Shown here one piece after another: positions 11,257 to 21,390 of a stretch of DNA of 64,000 nucleotides; within the stretch, counting starts at the first letter, position 1, and every line of letters begins with the position of its first letter. Source of the DNA: Wenxinia saemankumensis (GTDB taxonomy: Bacteria > Pseudomonadota > Alphaproteobacteria > Rhodobacterales > Rhodobacteraceae); NCBI RefSeq assembly GCF_900141735.1, contig NZ_FQYO01000002.1, positions 62,001-126,000 on the forward strand. Reading direction: 5' to 3'. Below the pieces are notes generated by a model, which had not been told where the DNA came from, made no database searches, and saw only the letters and a program-made list of their open reading frames with translations. Position numbers and translations under genes: made by a program.

Positions 11257-12181
11257 GGGCCAGCACCTCCCGCGCGCGGAGGCAATCGGCGTCCATCTGG
11301 TCGATAAGCGCCGGCAGGCCGTCGAACCTCATCTCGGGGCGCAGGTATTCGACCAGCGCGACCGACAGCTCGGCCCCGTAGAGATCGCCCGAGAAGTCGA
11401 AGAGGAAGGTCTCGCAGTTCGGGCTCTCGCCGTCGAACATCGGACGCACCCCGATCGAGGCGGCGCCGTCGTAGCTGCCCCTGTAAGGGCCGTCCAGCAC
11501 GTCGACCCGCACGGCGTAGACCCCGAATTTCGGCGGATGCAGCCCGTCGATGGACATGTTCGCCGTGGGGTAGCCCAGCTCGCGCCCGCGCTGGAAGCCG
11601 CGGATCACCGGCCCCTCCATCCGGTGCCAGTGGCCCAGCATGCCGGCCGCGTCGCGGGGGCGGCCCTCGGTCAGGGCGGTACGGATCGCGGTGGAGCTGA
11701 TGCGCCCCTCCGCCCCCTCGCGGACCGGGGCCACGGTCACGCCGAAGCCCAGCTCGGCCCCGAGCGCCTGCAGCGCGGCGGCGTCCCCGTCCCGGCCCTT
11801 GCCGAACTGGAAGTCCGGTCCGACGACGACATGGGTCAGGCCCAGCCGCCGGTGCAGGATCTCGGCCGCGAAGTCGCGGGCCGGCAGGCCGGCCAGCGCG
11901 GCGTTGAAGGGCAGCTCGTAGAGCCGCGCCACCCCCAGCTTGGCCAGCCGGTTGGCCCGCGCCTCGGCGTTCATCAGGCGGAAGGGCGGGGCGCCGGGGG
12001 CGAAGAACTCGCGCGGGTGCGGCTCGAAGGTCACGACGCCGAGCGGCGCGGTCCCGGCCGCGCCCCGCGTCACGTCCAGCACCGCCTGGTGGCCCAGATG
12101 CACGCCGTCGAAATTGCCGATCGCGGCGGCGGCACCCCGGTCCTCGGGGCGGACGAACTGGCTGTCGCGGATGATGCGCAT
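11249..12181 (-). CDS. ribF: bifunctional riboflavin kinase / FAD synthetase
   Basis: Phosphorylates riboflavin to FMN and adenylates FMN to FAD. 310 residues. The N-terminal adenylyltransferase domain shows GNFDGVHLGHQ and, later, RISSTAIR; the C-terminal kinase domain shows GRELGYPTANM and FGVYAVRV. ATG at 12181 (MRIIRDSQFVRPEDRG) begins at the expected place for the family; the longer upstream frame is not related. Followed by an eight-base overlap with the YcgN-like gene. Confidence 0.97.
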   Translation of the reverse strand: MRIIRDSQFVRPEDRGAAAAIGNFDGVHLGHQAVLDVTRGAAGTAPLGVVTFEPHPREFFAPGAPPFRLMNAEARANRLAKLGVARLYELPFNAALAGLPARDFAAEILHRRLGLTHVVVGPDFQFGKGRDGDAAALQALGAELGFGVTVAPVREGAEGRISSTAIRTALTEGRPRDAAGMLGHWHRMEGPVIRGFQRGRELGYPTANMSIDGLHPPKFGVYAVRVDVLDGPYRGSYDGAASIGVRPMFDGESPNCETFLFDFSGDLYGAELSVALVEYLRPEMRFDGLPALIDQMDADCLRAREVLARG

Positions 12182-12225
12182 GCCTCGCGGGGTAGCCCCG
12201 CCCGCGCCGCTCCGCAAGGCGGGGC

Positions 12226-13104
12226 TCAGCGCAGGAAGCCGATGGAATAGGTCGGCGTCACCTGCTCGCCCGTCAGGAACGCGTCCAGCCGGCCGGCATC
12301 GGGCTGGCCGCCCGGGGCGGTCGCGGTCTCGGCCGCGGCCAGTCCGCCGGTGATGAAGAGCGAATCCAGCCCCTCGCCCTGCGCGCCGAGGATGTCGGTG
12401 CGGATGCCGTCGCCGATGCACAGGATGCGGCTGTCCTCCACCCGCGCGCCGGTGTCGCGCAGCCGGGCCCGCGCGAGGTCGTAGACCGGCGGATGCGGCT
12501 TGCCGAAATAGAGCGCCTCGCCCCCCATCTCCTCGTAGAGCTGCGCCAGCGCGCCGGCGCACCATTCCCGCGCCTCGCCCCGGTCCACGACGATGTCGGG
12601 GTTGGCGCAGAGCAGCTTCAGGCCGCGCTCCCGCGCGGCGAGGAACTGCGGCCGCAGCGCGTCCGGCGCCGCGAAGCGGTCGAAGGGGCCGCAGCAGACG
12701 ATGCCCTCGGCCTCCTCCAGCGGGACGCGTTCGATGGCGACGGGATCGTGGACGATCTTCAGCGGCTCGAAGAAGGACATGTCCGTCTGTTCGCCGACGA
12801 ACCAGACCTTGCGCCCGACGACGCCCTGGAACATCGCCGCCCGCGCCGCGTCGCCCGACGTGGCGATCGTGTCGTAGCACTCCTCGGGGATGCCGAGGCC
12901 GGCGATCTGCGTCGCCACGGGCCCGCGCGCCCGGGGGGCGTTGGTCAGCAGGACCACCGTGCCGCCGCCCCGCCGGAAGCCGCGCATCGCGGCCACCGCC
13001 TCGGGGAAGGCGTGCAGGCCGTTATGCATGCAGCCCCAGAGATCGACGAAGGCGGCGTCGTACTCCGCCGCGATCTCGGCGATGCTGTCGATGATGCGGG
13101 TCAT
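12226..13104 (-). CDS. HAD superfamily class IIA hydrolase (TIGR01459 type)
   Basis: 292 residues. Motif I is FVDLWGCMHNG (nucleophile Asp near residue 21, with Trp where classical HADs have the second Asp, as usual in this alphaproteobacterial subfamily). Motif II is in VLLTNAPR, the Lys/Gly region is YFGKPHPPVYDLA, and motif IV is CIGDGIRTDILGAQGEGLDSLFI. It resembles NagD/p-nitrophenyl phosphatases; the substrate is unknown. It lies 44 bases upstream of ribF and may be cotranscribed, which could hint at a nucleotide or FMN phosphatase role, but that is inference. Confidence 0.88.
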   Translation of the reverse strand: MTRIIDSIAEIAAEYDAAFVDLWGCMHNGLHAFPEAVAAMRGFRRGGGTVVLLTNAPRARGPVATQIAGLGIPEECYDTIATSGDAARAAMFQGVVGRKVWFVGEQTDMSFFEPLKIVHDPVAIERVPLEEAEGIVCCGPFDRFAAPDALRPQFLAARERGLKLLCANPDIVVDRGEAREWCAGALAQLYEEMGGEALYFGKPHPPVYDLARARLRDTGARVEDSRILCIGDGIRTDILGAQGEGLDSLFITGGLAAAETATAPGGQPDAGRLDAFLTGEQVTPTYSIGFLR

Positions 13105-13274
13105 GGCGGTCTCTCCATCGGCCGGATGCGGGTGCGGTGATGGACCAAAGACGCGGCCGGGACCAGTGCCCGCGAGATGGCGGCGAGGGGGCGCGGGCCG
13201 GCCGGCCGCATTGATCGCCCGCGCGGGCCGTCTAGCTGAACGGGTCGACTCCCTTTCCGAACCCGGAGCGACCG

Positions 13275-13760
13275 ATGCTGAAAGCGACCCTCCTGACCGC
13301 CGGCCTGATGGCCGGTTCCGCCGCCCTCGCGCAGGACATGAGCCCCGACCGCGTCGACGTGATCGAGGTGATGGGGGCGAGCGAACGATACGGCACCCTG
13401 ATCGAGGCCGCCCTCGCCGCCGGACTGGCCGAGCCCGTGGCCACGATGGAGGAGGTGACCGTCTTCGCCCCCATAGACGCCGCCTTCGAGAGCATTGGCG
13501 ATCTCGATGCCCTTCTGCAGGATCCCGAGCGGCTGGCGGGGATCCTGGAGCTGCACGTCGTCGAGGGCGAGATCCTGTCGGACGATCTCGAGCCCGGGGC
13601 CGAGCTGGAGACCCTGGCCGGCGATGTGCTGACCGTCTCGATGGAGAACGGCCAGATTATGCTGACCGCGCCCTCGGGGTCGCAGGCCAGCGTGGTCGAG
13701 GCGGACATGGTGGCCGATAACGGCGTCGCCCACGGGATCGGCGCCGTCCTGACGCCCTGA
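13275..13760 (+). CDS. exported fasciclin (FAS1) domain protein
   Basis: 161 residues. A signal peptide covers residues 1-19 (MLKATLLTAGLMAGSAALA, cleavage before Q). One FAS1 domain follows: TLIEAALAAGLAEPV, the H1-like EVTVFAPIDAAFESI, and the H2-like NGVAHGIGAVL. It is more divergent than the two fasciclin genes at 27-28.7 kb (it lacks their GTILQCHVV block and has LAGILELHVV instead). FAS1 domains act in adhesion or as small periplasmic proteins; the role here is unknown. The ATG has GGAG eight bases upstream. Confidence 0.9.
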   Translation: MLKATLLTAGLMAGSAALAQDMSPDRVDVIEVMGASERYGTLIEAALAAGLAEPVATMEEVTVFAPIDAAFESIGDLDALLQDPERLAGILELHVVEGEILSDDLEPGAELETLAGDVLTVSMENGQIMLTAPSGSQASVVEADMVADNGVAHGIGAVLTP

Positions 13761-13767
13761 GGCGAAG

Positions 13768-13790
13768 GGGGGCGGGACCGGCCCGCCCCC
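13768..13790. terminator. hairpin between convergent fasciclin and ppaC genes
   Basis: GGGGGCGGG (13768-13776) / CCCGCCCCC (13782-13790), loop ACCGG. There is no T-tract, so it is a probable but weak bidirectional terminator. Confidence 0.5.
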
Positions 13791-13810
13791 GCCGTTCCGG
13801 GGTCCAGTCC

Positions 13811-14731
13811 TCAGGCCTTGAGGACGGGGATGATCTGCTTCTTGCGGCTCATCACGCCGGGCAGGACCACGCTGTCGCCGGTCACGGTCACGCCGAAGCT
13901 GGCCTCGGCGATCGCCTTCACCCGTTCGTTCGGGACCAGCAGGGTCGCCTCCTCGTTCAGGATGTCGACGACGAAGAGCAGCACCTCGTGCGCGCCGTCC
14001 TCGGCCGCGACGCCGGGCATCGCCGCCATCAGCGCGTCCTTGCGGTCGAGCACCATCTTCGGCGCCGTCGTCTCGAGGACAGAGACGCGCAGTTCGGTCC
14101 CGCCGACGGCGTATTCCTTGCTGTCCATGCGCAGCAGCTCGGCCTCCGAGAAGGAGGAGACATCGGATTTCGCCGCGAACATCTCGGCCGCGAAGGAGGG
14201 GATGTCGACGCCCAGCTCGCCGGCCAGCTGCTCGGCCAGGCCCCGGTCCATCGGCGTCGTGGTGGGCGAACGGAATTCCAGCGTGTCGGACAGGATGCAG
14301 GACAGGATCAGCCCCTTGATCCCCTCGGGCATGTGCGACGCCTCGGCCCCCATCAGGTCGAACAGGATCGTGGCCGTGCAGGCCAGCGGGCGCACGGTGA
14401 TGTCGATCGGCGTCTTTGTCTCGATCCCGCCGGTCAGCTTGTGGTGATCCACGATGCCGCGGATGTCGGCCGCGTTGATCGAGGGCGGCAGCTCGGCCGG
14501 GTTGTTCGTGTCGACGATCCAGACCGGCTGGCCGGCCTCCACGTCCTCGATCACCGGCGGCAGGTCGAAGCCCCAGCGCTCGGCCACGAACCTGGCTTCG
14601 GTATTGGGCTCGCCCAGAAGGCGGGCCTCGGCCGGCGTGCCGGTATGGCTGAGATACCAGGCCCAGATCAGGGGGGAGCCGGTGGAATCGGTGTCGGGGG
14701 ATTTGTGGCCGAAGACGAGCGTGGTGGTCAT
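13811..14731 (-). CDS. ppaC: manganese-dependent inorganic pyrophosphatase
   Basis: Family II pyrophosphatase (DHH superfamily) hydrolysing PPi to phosphate. 306 residues. Metal ligands appear in FGHKSPDTDST (residues 7-17), VDTNNPAEL and VDHHKLTGG; the DHHA2 C-terminal domain ends with the substrate-binding SRKKQIIP motif. Cytoplasmic. Start ATG at 14731. It makes the PPi released by PRPP-dependent and tRNA-charging reactions irreversible. Confidence 0.96.
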   Translation of the reverse strand: MTTTLVFGHKSPDTDSTGSPLIWAWYLSHTGTPAEARLLGEPNTEARFVAERWGFDLPPVIEDVEAGQPVWIVDTNNPAELPPSINAADIRGIVDHHKLTGGIETKTPIDITVRPLACTATILFDLMGAEASHMPEGIKGLILSCILSDTLEFRSPTTTPMDRGLAEQLAGELGVDIPSFAAEMFAAKSDVSSFSEAELLRMDSKEYAVGGTELRVSVLETTAPKMVLDRKDALMAAMPGVAAEDGAHEVLLFVVDILNEEATLLVPNERVKAIAEASFGVTVTGDSVVLPGVMSRKKQIIPVLKA

Positions 14732-14809
14732 GGGGTCTTTCCGTCGTTGCGCCGGGAAAATTCGCCGCGCTTGTAGCGACGGGCCGGCCGGGTGTCACCC
14801 CGCGATTCC

Positions 14810-14838
14810 TTGCCCGGGCGGGCCGCATATGCTACGAT
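14810..14838 (+). promoter_or_regulatory. candidate promoter for the micro-ORF transcript
   Basis: TTGCCC (14810-14815), 17-base spacer, TACGAT (14833-14838), about 30 bases upstream of the first micro-ORF. The gap 14732-15061 contains this promoter and two micro-ORFs. Confidence 0.45.
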
Positions 14839-14867
14839 CGCCTTCGTCCACGAGGAGGATACCGGCC

Positions 14868-14924
14868 ATGGATCAGGCCCCGAAGGTCTGGACCCCGTCC
14901 GACCGCATCCGCGCCGCCGCCTGA
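14868..14924 (+). CDS. micro-ORF of 18 codons with strong ribosome-binding site
   Basis: Reads MDQAPKVWTPSDRIRAAA. A strong CGAGGAGGAT site lies seven bases upstream of the ATG, and a plausible promoter lies before it. The same 26 bases around the ribosome-binding site and start recur 101 bases downstream in front of another micro-ORF beginning MDQ. I do not recognise the peptide; it may be a leader peptide or a small protein. Coding status unproven. Confidence 0.35.
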   Translation: MDQAPKVWTPSDRIRAAA

Positions 14925-14968
14925 GGGCGCGGCCACCGACCAGCTTCCCCTCGAGGAGGATTCCGACG

Positions 14969-14986
14969 ATGGACCAGCGCGCCTGA
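14969..14986 (+). CDS. five-codon micro-ORF, duplicate of the preceding start region
   Basis: Reads MDQRA then TGA. CGAGGAGGATTCCGACGATG matches the upstream copy (CGAGGAGGATACCGGCCATG) at 16 of 20 positions. It is too short to be a protein; it could be a truncated duplicate or a translated leader in front of the 55-residue gene at 15062. Confidence 0.25.
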   Translation: MDQRA

Positions 14987-15061
14987 CCGGCCCCTGAACC
15001 GGGGCCGCGAGACGCCGTGCCGCGTGGCGCGGCCCATGACCTCTCGCCGAAAGGCCCATCC

Positions 15062-15229
15062 ATGCCGACATCGAAGAAACGCCCCGCCAAGGCGGCGGGC
15101 AAGGCGCAGACGCGCAAGCACGACCTGCAGCAGGTCAGCCGGGTGCCGCCCGGTCTGAACCTGTCGGGCAAGGGCGCGAAGGGCGGCATCAAGCCGCTGC
15201 CGCTGCCCGGCAAGTCCCGCGGTCGCTAG
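15062..15229 (+). CDS. small basic protein, function unknown
   Basis: 55 residues, very basic at the N-terminus (MPTSKKRPAKAAGKAQTRKHD), then VPPGLNLSGKGAKGGIKPLPLPGKSRGR, rich in Gly, Pro and Lys and probably disordered. I do not recognise a domain. A GAAAGG site precedes the ATG at 15062; an in-frame start at 15017 has no such site. It ends four bases before the convergent TraB/GumN stop. Nucleic-acid binding is possible from the charge but not shown. Confidence 0.5.
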   Translation: MPTSKKRPAKAAGKAQTRKHDLQQVSRVPPGLNLSGKGAKGGIKPLPLPGKSRGR

Positions 15230-15232
15230 ACC

Positions 15233-16228
15233 TCAGTCGAGGGGGCGGACGGTCCAGCCGTCCGCCTCCATCAACGCCAGAAGCCCCGCCTCGCCCGGCA
15301 GATGCGCCGCCCCGACCGCCACGAAGAGGGCGTCGGCCCCGTCGGTCTCGGCGTCCAGCCGTGCGCTCCAGGCGATGTTGCGGCGGTCCAGCATCAGTTC
15401 CTCGAACAGGGCGTTCGCCGCCTCCGCCTCCGGCCCGCCGAGATCGGGGACGAAATCCAGTGCCGCCTCGCCGACCCGCAGGACGAGGGCCGTGTTCCCG
15501 GCGAAGTATTCCTCGACCGTCGCGACATACATCTCCTCCTGGATGACGGGATCCACCAGCGCGGTACGCAGAAGGGCGATCTCGGCCTCGATCCCCGCCT
15601 CGTCGAACAGGTCGACCAGGGTGCGGCGCGACTCGATCGAGGCGACGGGCACGCCGGCCTCGGCCGCCGCCGCCATCACCCTGTGATCGAGGCCGAGGCC
15701 GCCCGACATCACCCCCTCCATCGCGCAGGTCGGGATGGCGAGCGCGGTCATCAGCGCCCAGGGACGGAACTTCGCGCCCATGAAGACCGGGATCTGCCGG
15801 GCGCGCAGCACGACCTGCACGTCCTCCCACAGGTCGGCGGGCAGCAGGTCGGGCAGGGCGGGCCCGTCGGACAGGTACATGATCGACGGATCTGCCGCGA
15901 TCTCCTCGATCATCAGCGCCTCGTCCTCGCGCGAGATCTCGACGAGCACGCGCTCGGCCGATGCGATCTCGTCCGCGACGCGGGCGAGCAGCGCCTCGTG
16001 GCGCGGATCAGGGACATGCAGCGTGCCGAGGATCACGGCGCGGTCCTCGCCCCGCACCGCTTCCCAGACGAGGCCCGCGCCATAGGGCGTCGCGGCGGCC
16101 TCCGCCTCCAGCGCGGCACGCCGCTCGTCGGGCAGCCGGTCGAGCAGCGAGGTCGCGCCGCAATGCGCGGCGGCGAGACCGGGCAGCAGCGCGCCGATCA
16201 GCGCGAGGGCGAGGGGGGCGAGGCGCAT
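15233..16228 (-). CDS. TraB/GumN family protein, exported
   Basis: 331 residues. A signal peptide occupies residues 1-22 (MRLAPLALALIGALLPGLAAA, then HCG). The family signature is visible: VILGTLHVPDPRH near residue 70, the internal AKFRPWALMTAL segment, and ALFVAVGAAHLPGEAGLLALMEADGW at the C-terminus, with the GxxH repeats thought to bind metal in this Tiki-like fold. Members are proposed periplasmic metalloproteases; the substrate is unknown. The ATG at 16228 was chosen because it gives the signal peptide; the longer frame does not. Confidence 0.88.
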   Translation of the reverse strand: MRLAPLALALIGALLPGLAAAHCGATSLLDRLPDERRAALEAEAAATPYGAGLVWEAVRGEDRAVILGTLHVPDPRHEALLARVADEIASAERVLVEISREDEALMIEEIAADPSIMYLSDGPALPDLLPADLWEDVQVVLRARQIPVFMGAKFRPWALMTALAIPTCAMEGVMSGGLGLDHRVMAAAAEAGVPVASIESRRTLVDLFDEAGIEAEIALLRTALVDPVIQEEMYVATVEEYFAGNTALVLRVGEAALDFVPDLGGPEAEAANALFEELMLDRRNIAWSARLDAETDGADALFVAVGAAHLPGEAGLLALMEADGWTVRPLD

Positions 16229-16387
16229 CGGGGCAGCTCCGGTCGGACCAGGGGAGGGGCGGCGGCGCCGAAGGGGCGCCGCCGCGGCCGGAGTGTAGAG
16301 AGCGCCGGACCGGCCGCAACCGGCCCGGCGCAGTTCCGCCGGGGACAGACCCGGCGGGGGCGTCCGGCTCATGCGGGACGGGTCCGC

Positions 16388-16651
16388 TCAGGCGGGGGCG
16401 GGGCTCGTCCGCCGGCGCAGCAGCGCCAGCAGCCCGCCCCCGCCGGCAGGCCGGGGCGCGGCCTCGGGCGGGTCCGGCGGCGCCCGGGTGGCCGGGATCG
16501 GCGCCGGCAGGGCGGCGACGGGCAGGGTGAGCCTCAGCTCTTCGGGTTGTGCCCGGCGGACCGCCCGGCGGCCCTCCCAGGGCAGATCGCCCTGGATGTC
16601 CCGGCGGTATTGGGCCCCGTGGTGGCGGGGGTCGTGCGTCAGGGTGAACAT
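16388..16651 (-). CDS. hypothetical 87-residue protein
   Basis: Starts MFTLTHDPRHHGAQYRRDIQGD and continues through a basic region (WEGRRAVRRAQPEEL) into a Pro/Ala-rich linker and a short hydrophobic, basic tail (GGGLLALLRRRTSPAPA). GAGAGGA lies nine bases upstream of the ATG. I know no function and see no domain. Codon third positions are GC-rich as in neighbouring genes, but in DNA of this composition that is weak evidence. Confidence 0.45.
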   Translation of the reverse strand: MFTLTHDPRHHGAQYRRDIQGDLPWEGRRAVRRAQPEELRLTLPVAALPAPIPATRAPPDPPEAAPRPAGGGGLLALLRRRTSPAPA

Positions 16652-17122
16652 CTCGTTCGTCCTCTCGGGGTGACGGCCCGGGCACCAGCGCCCGGACCTG
16701 GGGTCGACCGGCCGGGCGGGACGCACGCCCGAAGGGGCGGCGGCCCGGTCCGGGCGCGGAAGTCGCGGATGGCATGGGGTCCGAGGGACGCGCGGGTCAC
16801 GGGAGGCGACGCTGGGCGTGCGGGCAGCCGGCCGGGCCCGCCGGGGCGGGTCGGATGCTGGCCTGCCGGGGACACGCGGCGGCGATCGGACGGTTGTGGA
16901 ATCGGGCGACGATGCGGGGCAGGGTCGCGCCGAAGGCTGCGGCCTGCCCTAGCAGGTGATGGAGATGATCCAGGTCATGTGCAGCCCTCCGTCAGTGACG
17001 TCACGTTCGCGTGTGGCCCCCGCATAGGACATTTCGTCGCGTCTGGCTAGCCCTTCATTTCGCGGTTCCGGTGCCGATGTGGGAGAGGGCGCGGACGCGA
17101 TACTTTTCCCGATCACGACCCG
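16652..17122. other. gene-poor stretch upstream of groESL
   Basis: About 470 bases with no gene I can support beyond a nine-codon micro-ORF on the minus strand (16978-16949). A TGACGTCA palindrome lies near 16997. The rest is GC-rich sequence without recognisable structure. Confidence 0.6.
16949..16978 (-). CDS. nine-codon micro-ORF with strong ribosome-binding site
   Basis: Reads MTWIISITC then TAG, with GGAGGG six bases upstream of the ATG. The peptide is hydrophobic with Trp3 and a terminal Cys. It could be a leader peptide or chance; the next gene on this strand starts about 300 bases downstream at 16651. Confidence 0.25.
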   Translation of the reverse strand: MTWIISITC

Positions 17123-17151
17123 TTGACAGGGCGCGAGCTCCTCCCTAATTC
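17123..17151 (+). promoter_or_regulatory. groESL promoter
   Basis: TTGACA (17123-17128), 17-base spacer, TAATTC (17146-17151). The expected start point falls at the left edge of the CIRCE element. The -10 surroundings (CTCCCTAATT) partly resemble a sigma-32 -10, so dual recognition is possible. Confidence 0.7.
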
Positions 17152-17158
17152 GGCGCCG

Positions 17159-17185
17159 TTAGCACTCGCCCCAGGTGAGTGCCAA
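17159..17185. promoter_or_regulatory. CIRCE element (HrcA operator)
   Basis: TTAGCACTC (17159-17167), nine bases, GAGTGCCAA (17177-17185). One mismatch to the canonical TTAGCACTC-N9-GAGTGCTAA. Located at the transcription start of groESL, so HrcA repression is expected. hrcA itself is not in the window. Confidence 0.92.
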
Positions 17186-17249
17186 CCGCCTCGGCCCCGG
17201 TCAGGGACCGGGCGAGGGAGAAACGAAGATTCTGCAAGGAGCGTGACAG

Positions 17250-17543
17250 ATGGCGTTCAAACCGCTGCATGACCGAGTGCTCGTCCGCCGCGTCGAGAGC
17301 GAAGAGAAGACCAAGGGCGGTCTGATCATCCCCGACAGCGCCAAGGAAAAGCCCGCCGAAGGCGAGGTGATCTCCTGCGGCGATGGCGCGCGCAAGGATT
17401 CGGGCGAGCTGATCGAGATGGGCGTGAAGCCCGGCGACCGCGTCCTGTTCGGCAAGTGGTCCGGCACGGAAGTCCAGATCGATGGGGAAGACCTCCTCAT
17501 CATGAAGGAATCCGACATCCTCGGCATCGTCGCCGCCGCCTGA
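17250..17543 (+). CDS. groES: co-chaperonin GroES
   Basis: Seven-subunit lid of the GroEL chamber. 97 residues. Starts [29 protein letters not shown], containing the mobile loop that contacts GroEL, and ends with [22 protein letters not shown] lies nine bases upstream of the ATG. First gene of groESL under CIRCE control. Confidence 0.99.
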   Translation: MAFKPLHDRVLVRRVESEEKTKGGLIIPDSAKEKPAEGEVISCGDGARKDSGELIEMGVKPGDRVLFGKWSGTEVQIDGEDLLIMKESDILGIVAAA

Positions 17544-17578
17544 GCGCGCCGCACGGTTCCGATCCCCACCTGATTTGA

Positions 17579-19228
<1,650 letters not shown>

Positions 19229-19254
19229 GTCACGCCTTCCTGCACGGAAGATCG

Positions 19255-19287
19255 CGGGGTCGCCTTCGGGCGGCCCCGTTTCCGTTT
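19255..19287 (+). terminator. groESL terminator
   Basis: Stem CGGGGTCGCC (19255-19264) / GGCGGCCCCG (19269-19278) with a stable TTCG tetraloop, followed by TTTCCGTTT. Located 27 bases after the groEL stop. Confidence 0.9.
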
Positions 19288-19482
19288 CGGGGGTGGCCCG
19301 GATCGCCGGACCTCCTCCGGCGGGTGCCCGCCGCGCTAGTCCCGATGCGCGGCCGCGACCGCTAGGTTCCCCCGCGGCCCCGCTTCCGCATGGTACCGCG
19401 ACGCGGAACCCCCCGCGCCTCCCGCCGCCTGCCGAACGGGTCCGCCCTTGCCGCCTGCCGGTCCGCGGGGCAGGGAGGCGGC

Positions 19483-20328
19483 ATGCGCCTCCTCCTGCTC
19501 ACCGCCCTCGCCATGGTCGCCTTCGCCGCGAACTCGGTGCTGAACCGCGCCGCCGTGGCGGGCGGGATGGATCCGGTGAGCTTCGCGGTGGTGCGGACCG
19601 TGACCGGGGCCGGGATGCTGGGCGCTCTCGCCCTCGTCCGGCGGGGCGATGCCCCCGGGCGGGGCAGCTGGGGCGGGGCCGCCTCGCTCGCGCTCTATCT
19701 CGGCGGGTTCTCCCTCGCCTATCTCGCGCTCGATGCCGGGACCGGGGCGCTGATCCTGTTCGGCGGCGTCCAGGTCGTCATGTTCGCCGCCGCCCTCGGA
19801 CGCGAGGCGGTGCCGCCGCGCCGCTGGATCGGCGCCGGCATCGCGCTGGCCGGGCTGGTCGTGCTGCTGCTTCCGGGCGGGGGCGGGGCGCCGGACCCGC
19901 TCGGCGCGCTCGCGATGGGGGCCGCGGCGCTGGGTTGGGGGATCTACTCGCTGCTGGGACGGGCCGCGCGCGATCCGCTGGGGCAGAGCGCGGGCAATTT
20001 CCTGTGCGCCGTGCCGCTGGTCCTGCCGCTGCTGCTGATCGCGCCGGATCTCAGGGCGCCGCAAGCGGGGCTGATTCTGGCCGCGCTGTCGGGGGCCGTG
20101 ACCTCCGGCCTCGGCTACGCCCTGTGGTATGCCGTGGTCCCGCGCCTCGGCGCGAGTCGGGCGGCGGTGGCCCAGCTCTGCGTTCCGGTGATCGCGGCGG
20201 CGGGGGGCGCCGCCCTGCTGGGAGAGGCGCCGGATGCCCGCTTCGCCGCCGCGGCGGCCCTGACGCTGGGGGGAATCGCGCTCTCGCTCGCGCCGCTTCG
20301 TGGCACCGGGACGCCCCCTCGCGCGTAG
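19483..20328 (+). CDS. EamA/DMT family permease
   Basis: 281 residues, about ten hydrophobic helices arranged as two EamA repeats (roughly residues 1-135 and 140-281). The first starts LLLTALAMVAFAANSVLNRAAV and the second carries the LGYALWYAVVPRLGASRAAVAQLCVPVIAAAGGAALLGE signature of DMT exporters. Likely exports a metabolite or amino acid; substrate unknown. GGGAGG lies upstream of the ATG at 19483. Stands alone after the groEL terminator. Confidence 0.9.
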   Translation: MRLLLLTALAMVAFAANSVLNRAAVAGGMDPVSFAVVRTVTGAGMLGALALVRRGDAPGRGSWGGAASLALYLGGFSLAYLALDAGTGALILFGGVQVVMFAAALGREAVPPRRWIGAGIALAGLVVLLLPGGGGAPDPLGALAMGAAALGWGIYSLLGRAARDPLGQSAGNFLCAVPLVLPLLLIAPDLRAPQAGLILAALSGAVTSGLGYALWYAVVPRLGASRAAVAQLCVPVIAAAGGAALLGEAPDARFAAAAALTLGGIALSLAPLRGTGTPPRA

Positions 20329-20356
20329 TCCGGGGGAACGCCACCCGGGACCGATC

Positions 20357-21388
20357 ATGCAGCTCTTCCATTGCCCTGCCTGCGGGCAGACCCTCCATTT
20401 CGAGAACACGCGCTGCCTGAATTGCGGGCGTGACGTCGGATACGATCCCGACAGCGCCCGGATGGAGGCGGTGGAGCCCGACGGCCCGGTCTGGCGTCGC
20501 CCCGACGGCAGCGGCGGGCCCTGGCGGTTCTGCGAGAACTGGGAGCTGTCGGCCTGCAACTGGCTCGTCCCGGCCGGCGACAGCGCGATGTGCCGGGCCT
20601 GCCGCCACAACCGGACGATCCCCGGCCTGGCCGATCCGGGCAACCTGCTGCTCTGGCAGAAGATGGAAGGCGCGAAGCGGCGCCTGATCTACGCGCTGCT
20701 GCGGCTTGGGCAGGGGCCCGAACTGCCGGGGCCGCACGCGACCGAGCCGGTGATCTTCGACTTCCCCGCCGATCTGGGGGGGCAGGCGGCGATGACCGGC
20801 CACGCGGACGGCGTCATCACCATCGCGCTGGCCGAGGCCGACGATGCCGAGCGAGAGAGGCGCCGCACCCAGATGCACGAGCCCTACCGCACGCTTCTCG
20901 GCCATTTCCGGCACGAGATCGGGCACTGGTACTGGGATCGGCTGATCCGCGACGGCGGCCGGCTGGAGGCGTTCCGCGCCCTGTTCGGCGACGACCGAGC
21001 CGATTACGCCGAGGCGCTGCGGCGGAACTACGAGGTCGGCCCGCCCGCGGACTGGCAGGCGCGCCACGTCAGCACCTATGCCGCCTCGCATCCGTGGGAG
21101 GACTGGGCCGAGACCTTCGCCCATTACCTGCACATCGTCGACGCGATGGAGATGGCGCAGGCGATGCAGATCTCGGTCGGGGGCAGCATGCTGGGCCGCG
21201 ACCCCTATCGAGGCGTCGCCACCTCGGACCTTCTCTCGGCCTGGATGCCGCTCTCGCTGGCGCTGAACGGGCTGAACCGCACGGTCGGCCTGAACGATCC
21301 CTATCCGTTCGTGCTGAGCGACGAGGTGCGGCGCAAGCTGGCCTTCGTGGCCGAGACGCTGGGCAACGAGGCGCAGCCGGCCGCCTGA
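20357..21388 (+). CDS. zinc-ribbon metallopeptidase (COG4307 type)
   Basis: 343 residues. The N-terminal part has paired Cys motifs (CPACGQ at 6-11, CLNCGR at 21-26, then CENWELSACN and CRACRHN), a double zinc ribbon. The catalytic core has HFRHEIGHWYWDRL (HExxH) near residue 195 and a downstream WEDWAETFAHYLHIVDAMEMA with the probable third ligand. This matches the putative zinc-binding metallopeptidase family (formerly DUF2248). No signal peptide, so cytoplasmic. Substrate unknown. Confidence 0.9.
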   Translation: MQLFHCPACGQTLHFENTRCLNCGRDVGYDPDSARMEAVEPDGPVWRRPDGSGGPWRFCENWELSACNWLVPAGDSAMCRACRHNRTIPGLADPGNLLLWQKMEGAKRRLIYALLRLGQGPELPGPHATEPVIFDFPADLGGQAAMTGHADGVITIALAEADDAERERRRTQMHEPYRTLLGHFRHEIGHWYWDRLIRDGGRLEAFRALFGDDRADYAEALRRNYEVGPPADWQARHVSTYAASHPWEDWAETFAHYLHIVDAMEMAQAMQISVGGSMLGRDPYRGVATSDLLSAWMPLSLALNGLNRTVGLNDPYPFVLSDEVRRKLAFVAETLGNEAQPAA

Positions 21389-21390
21389 GC

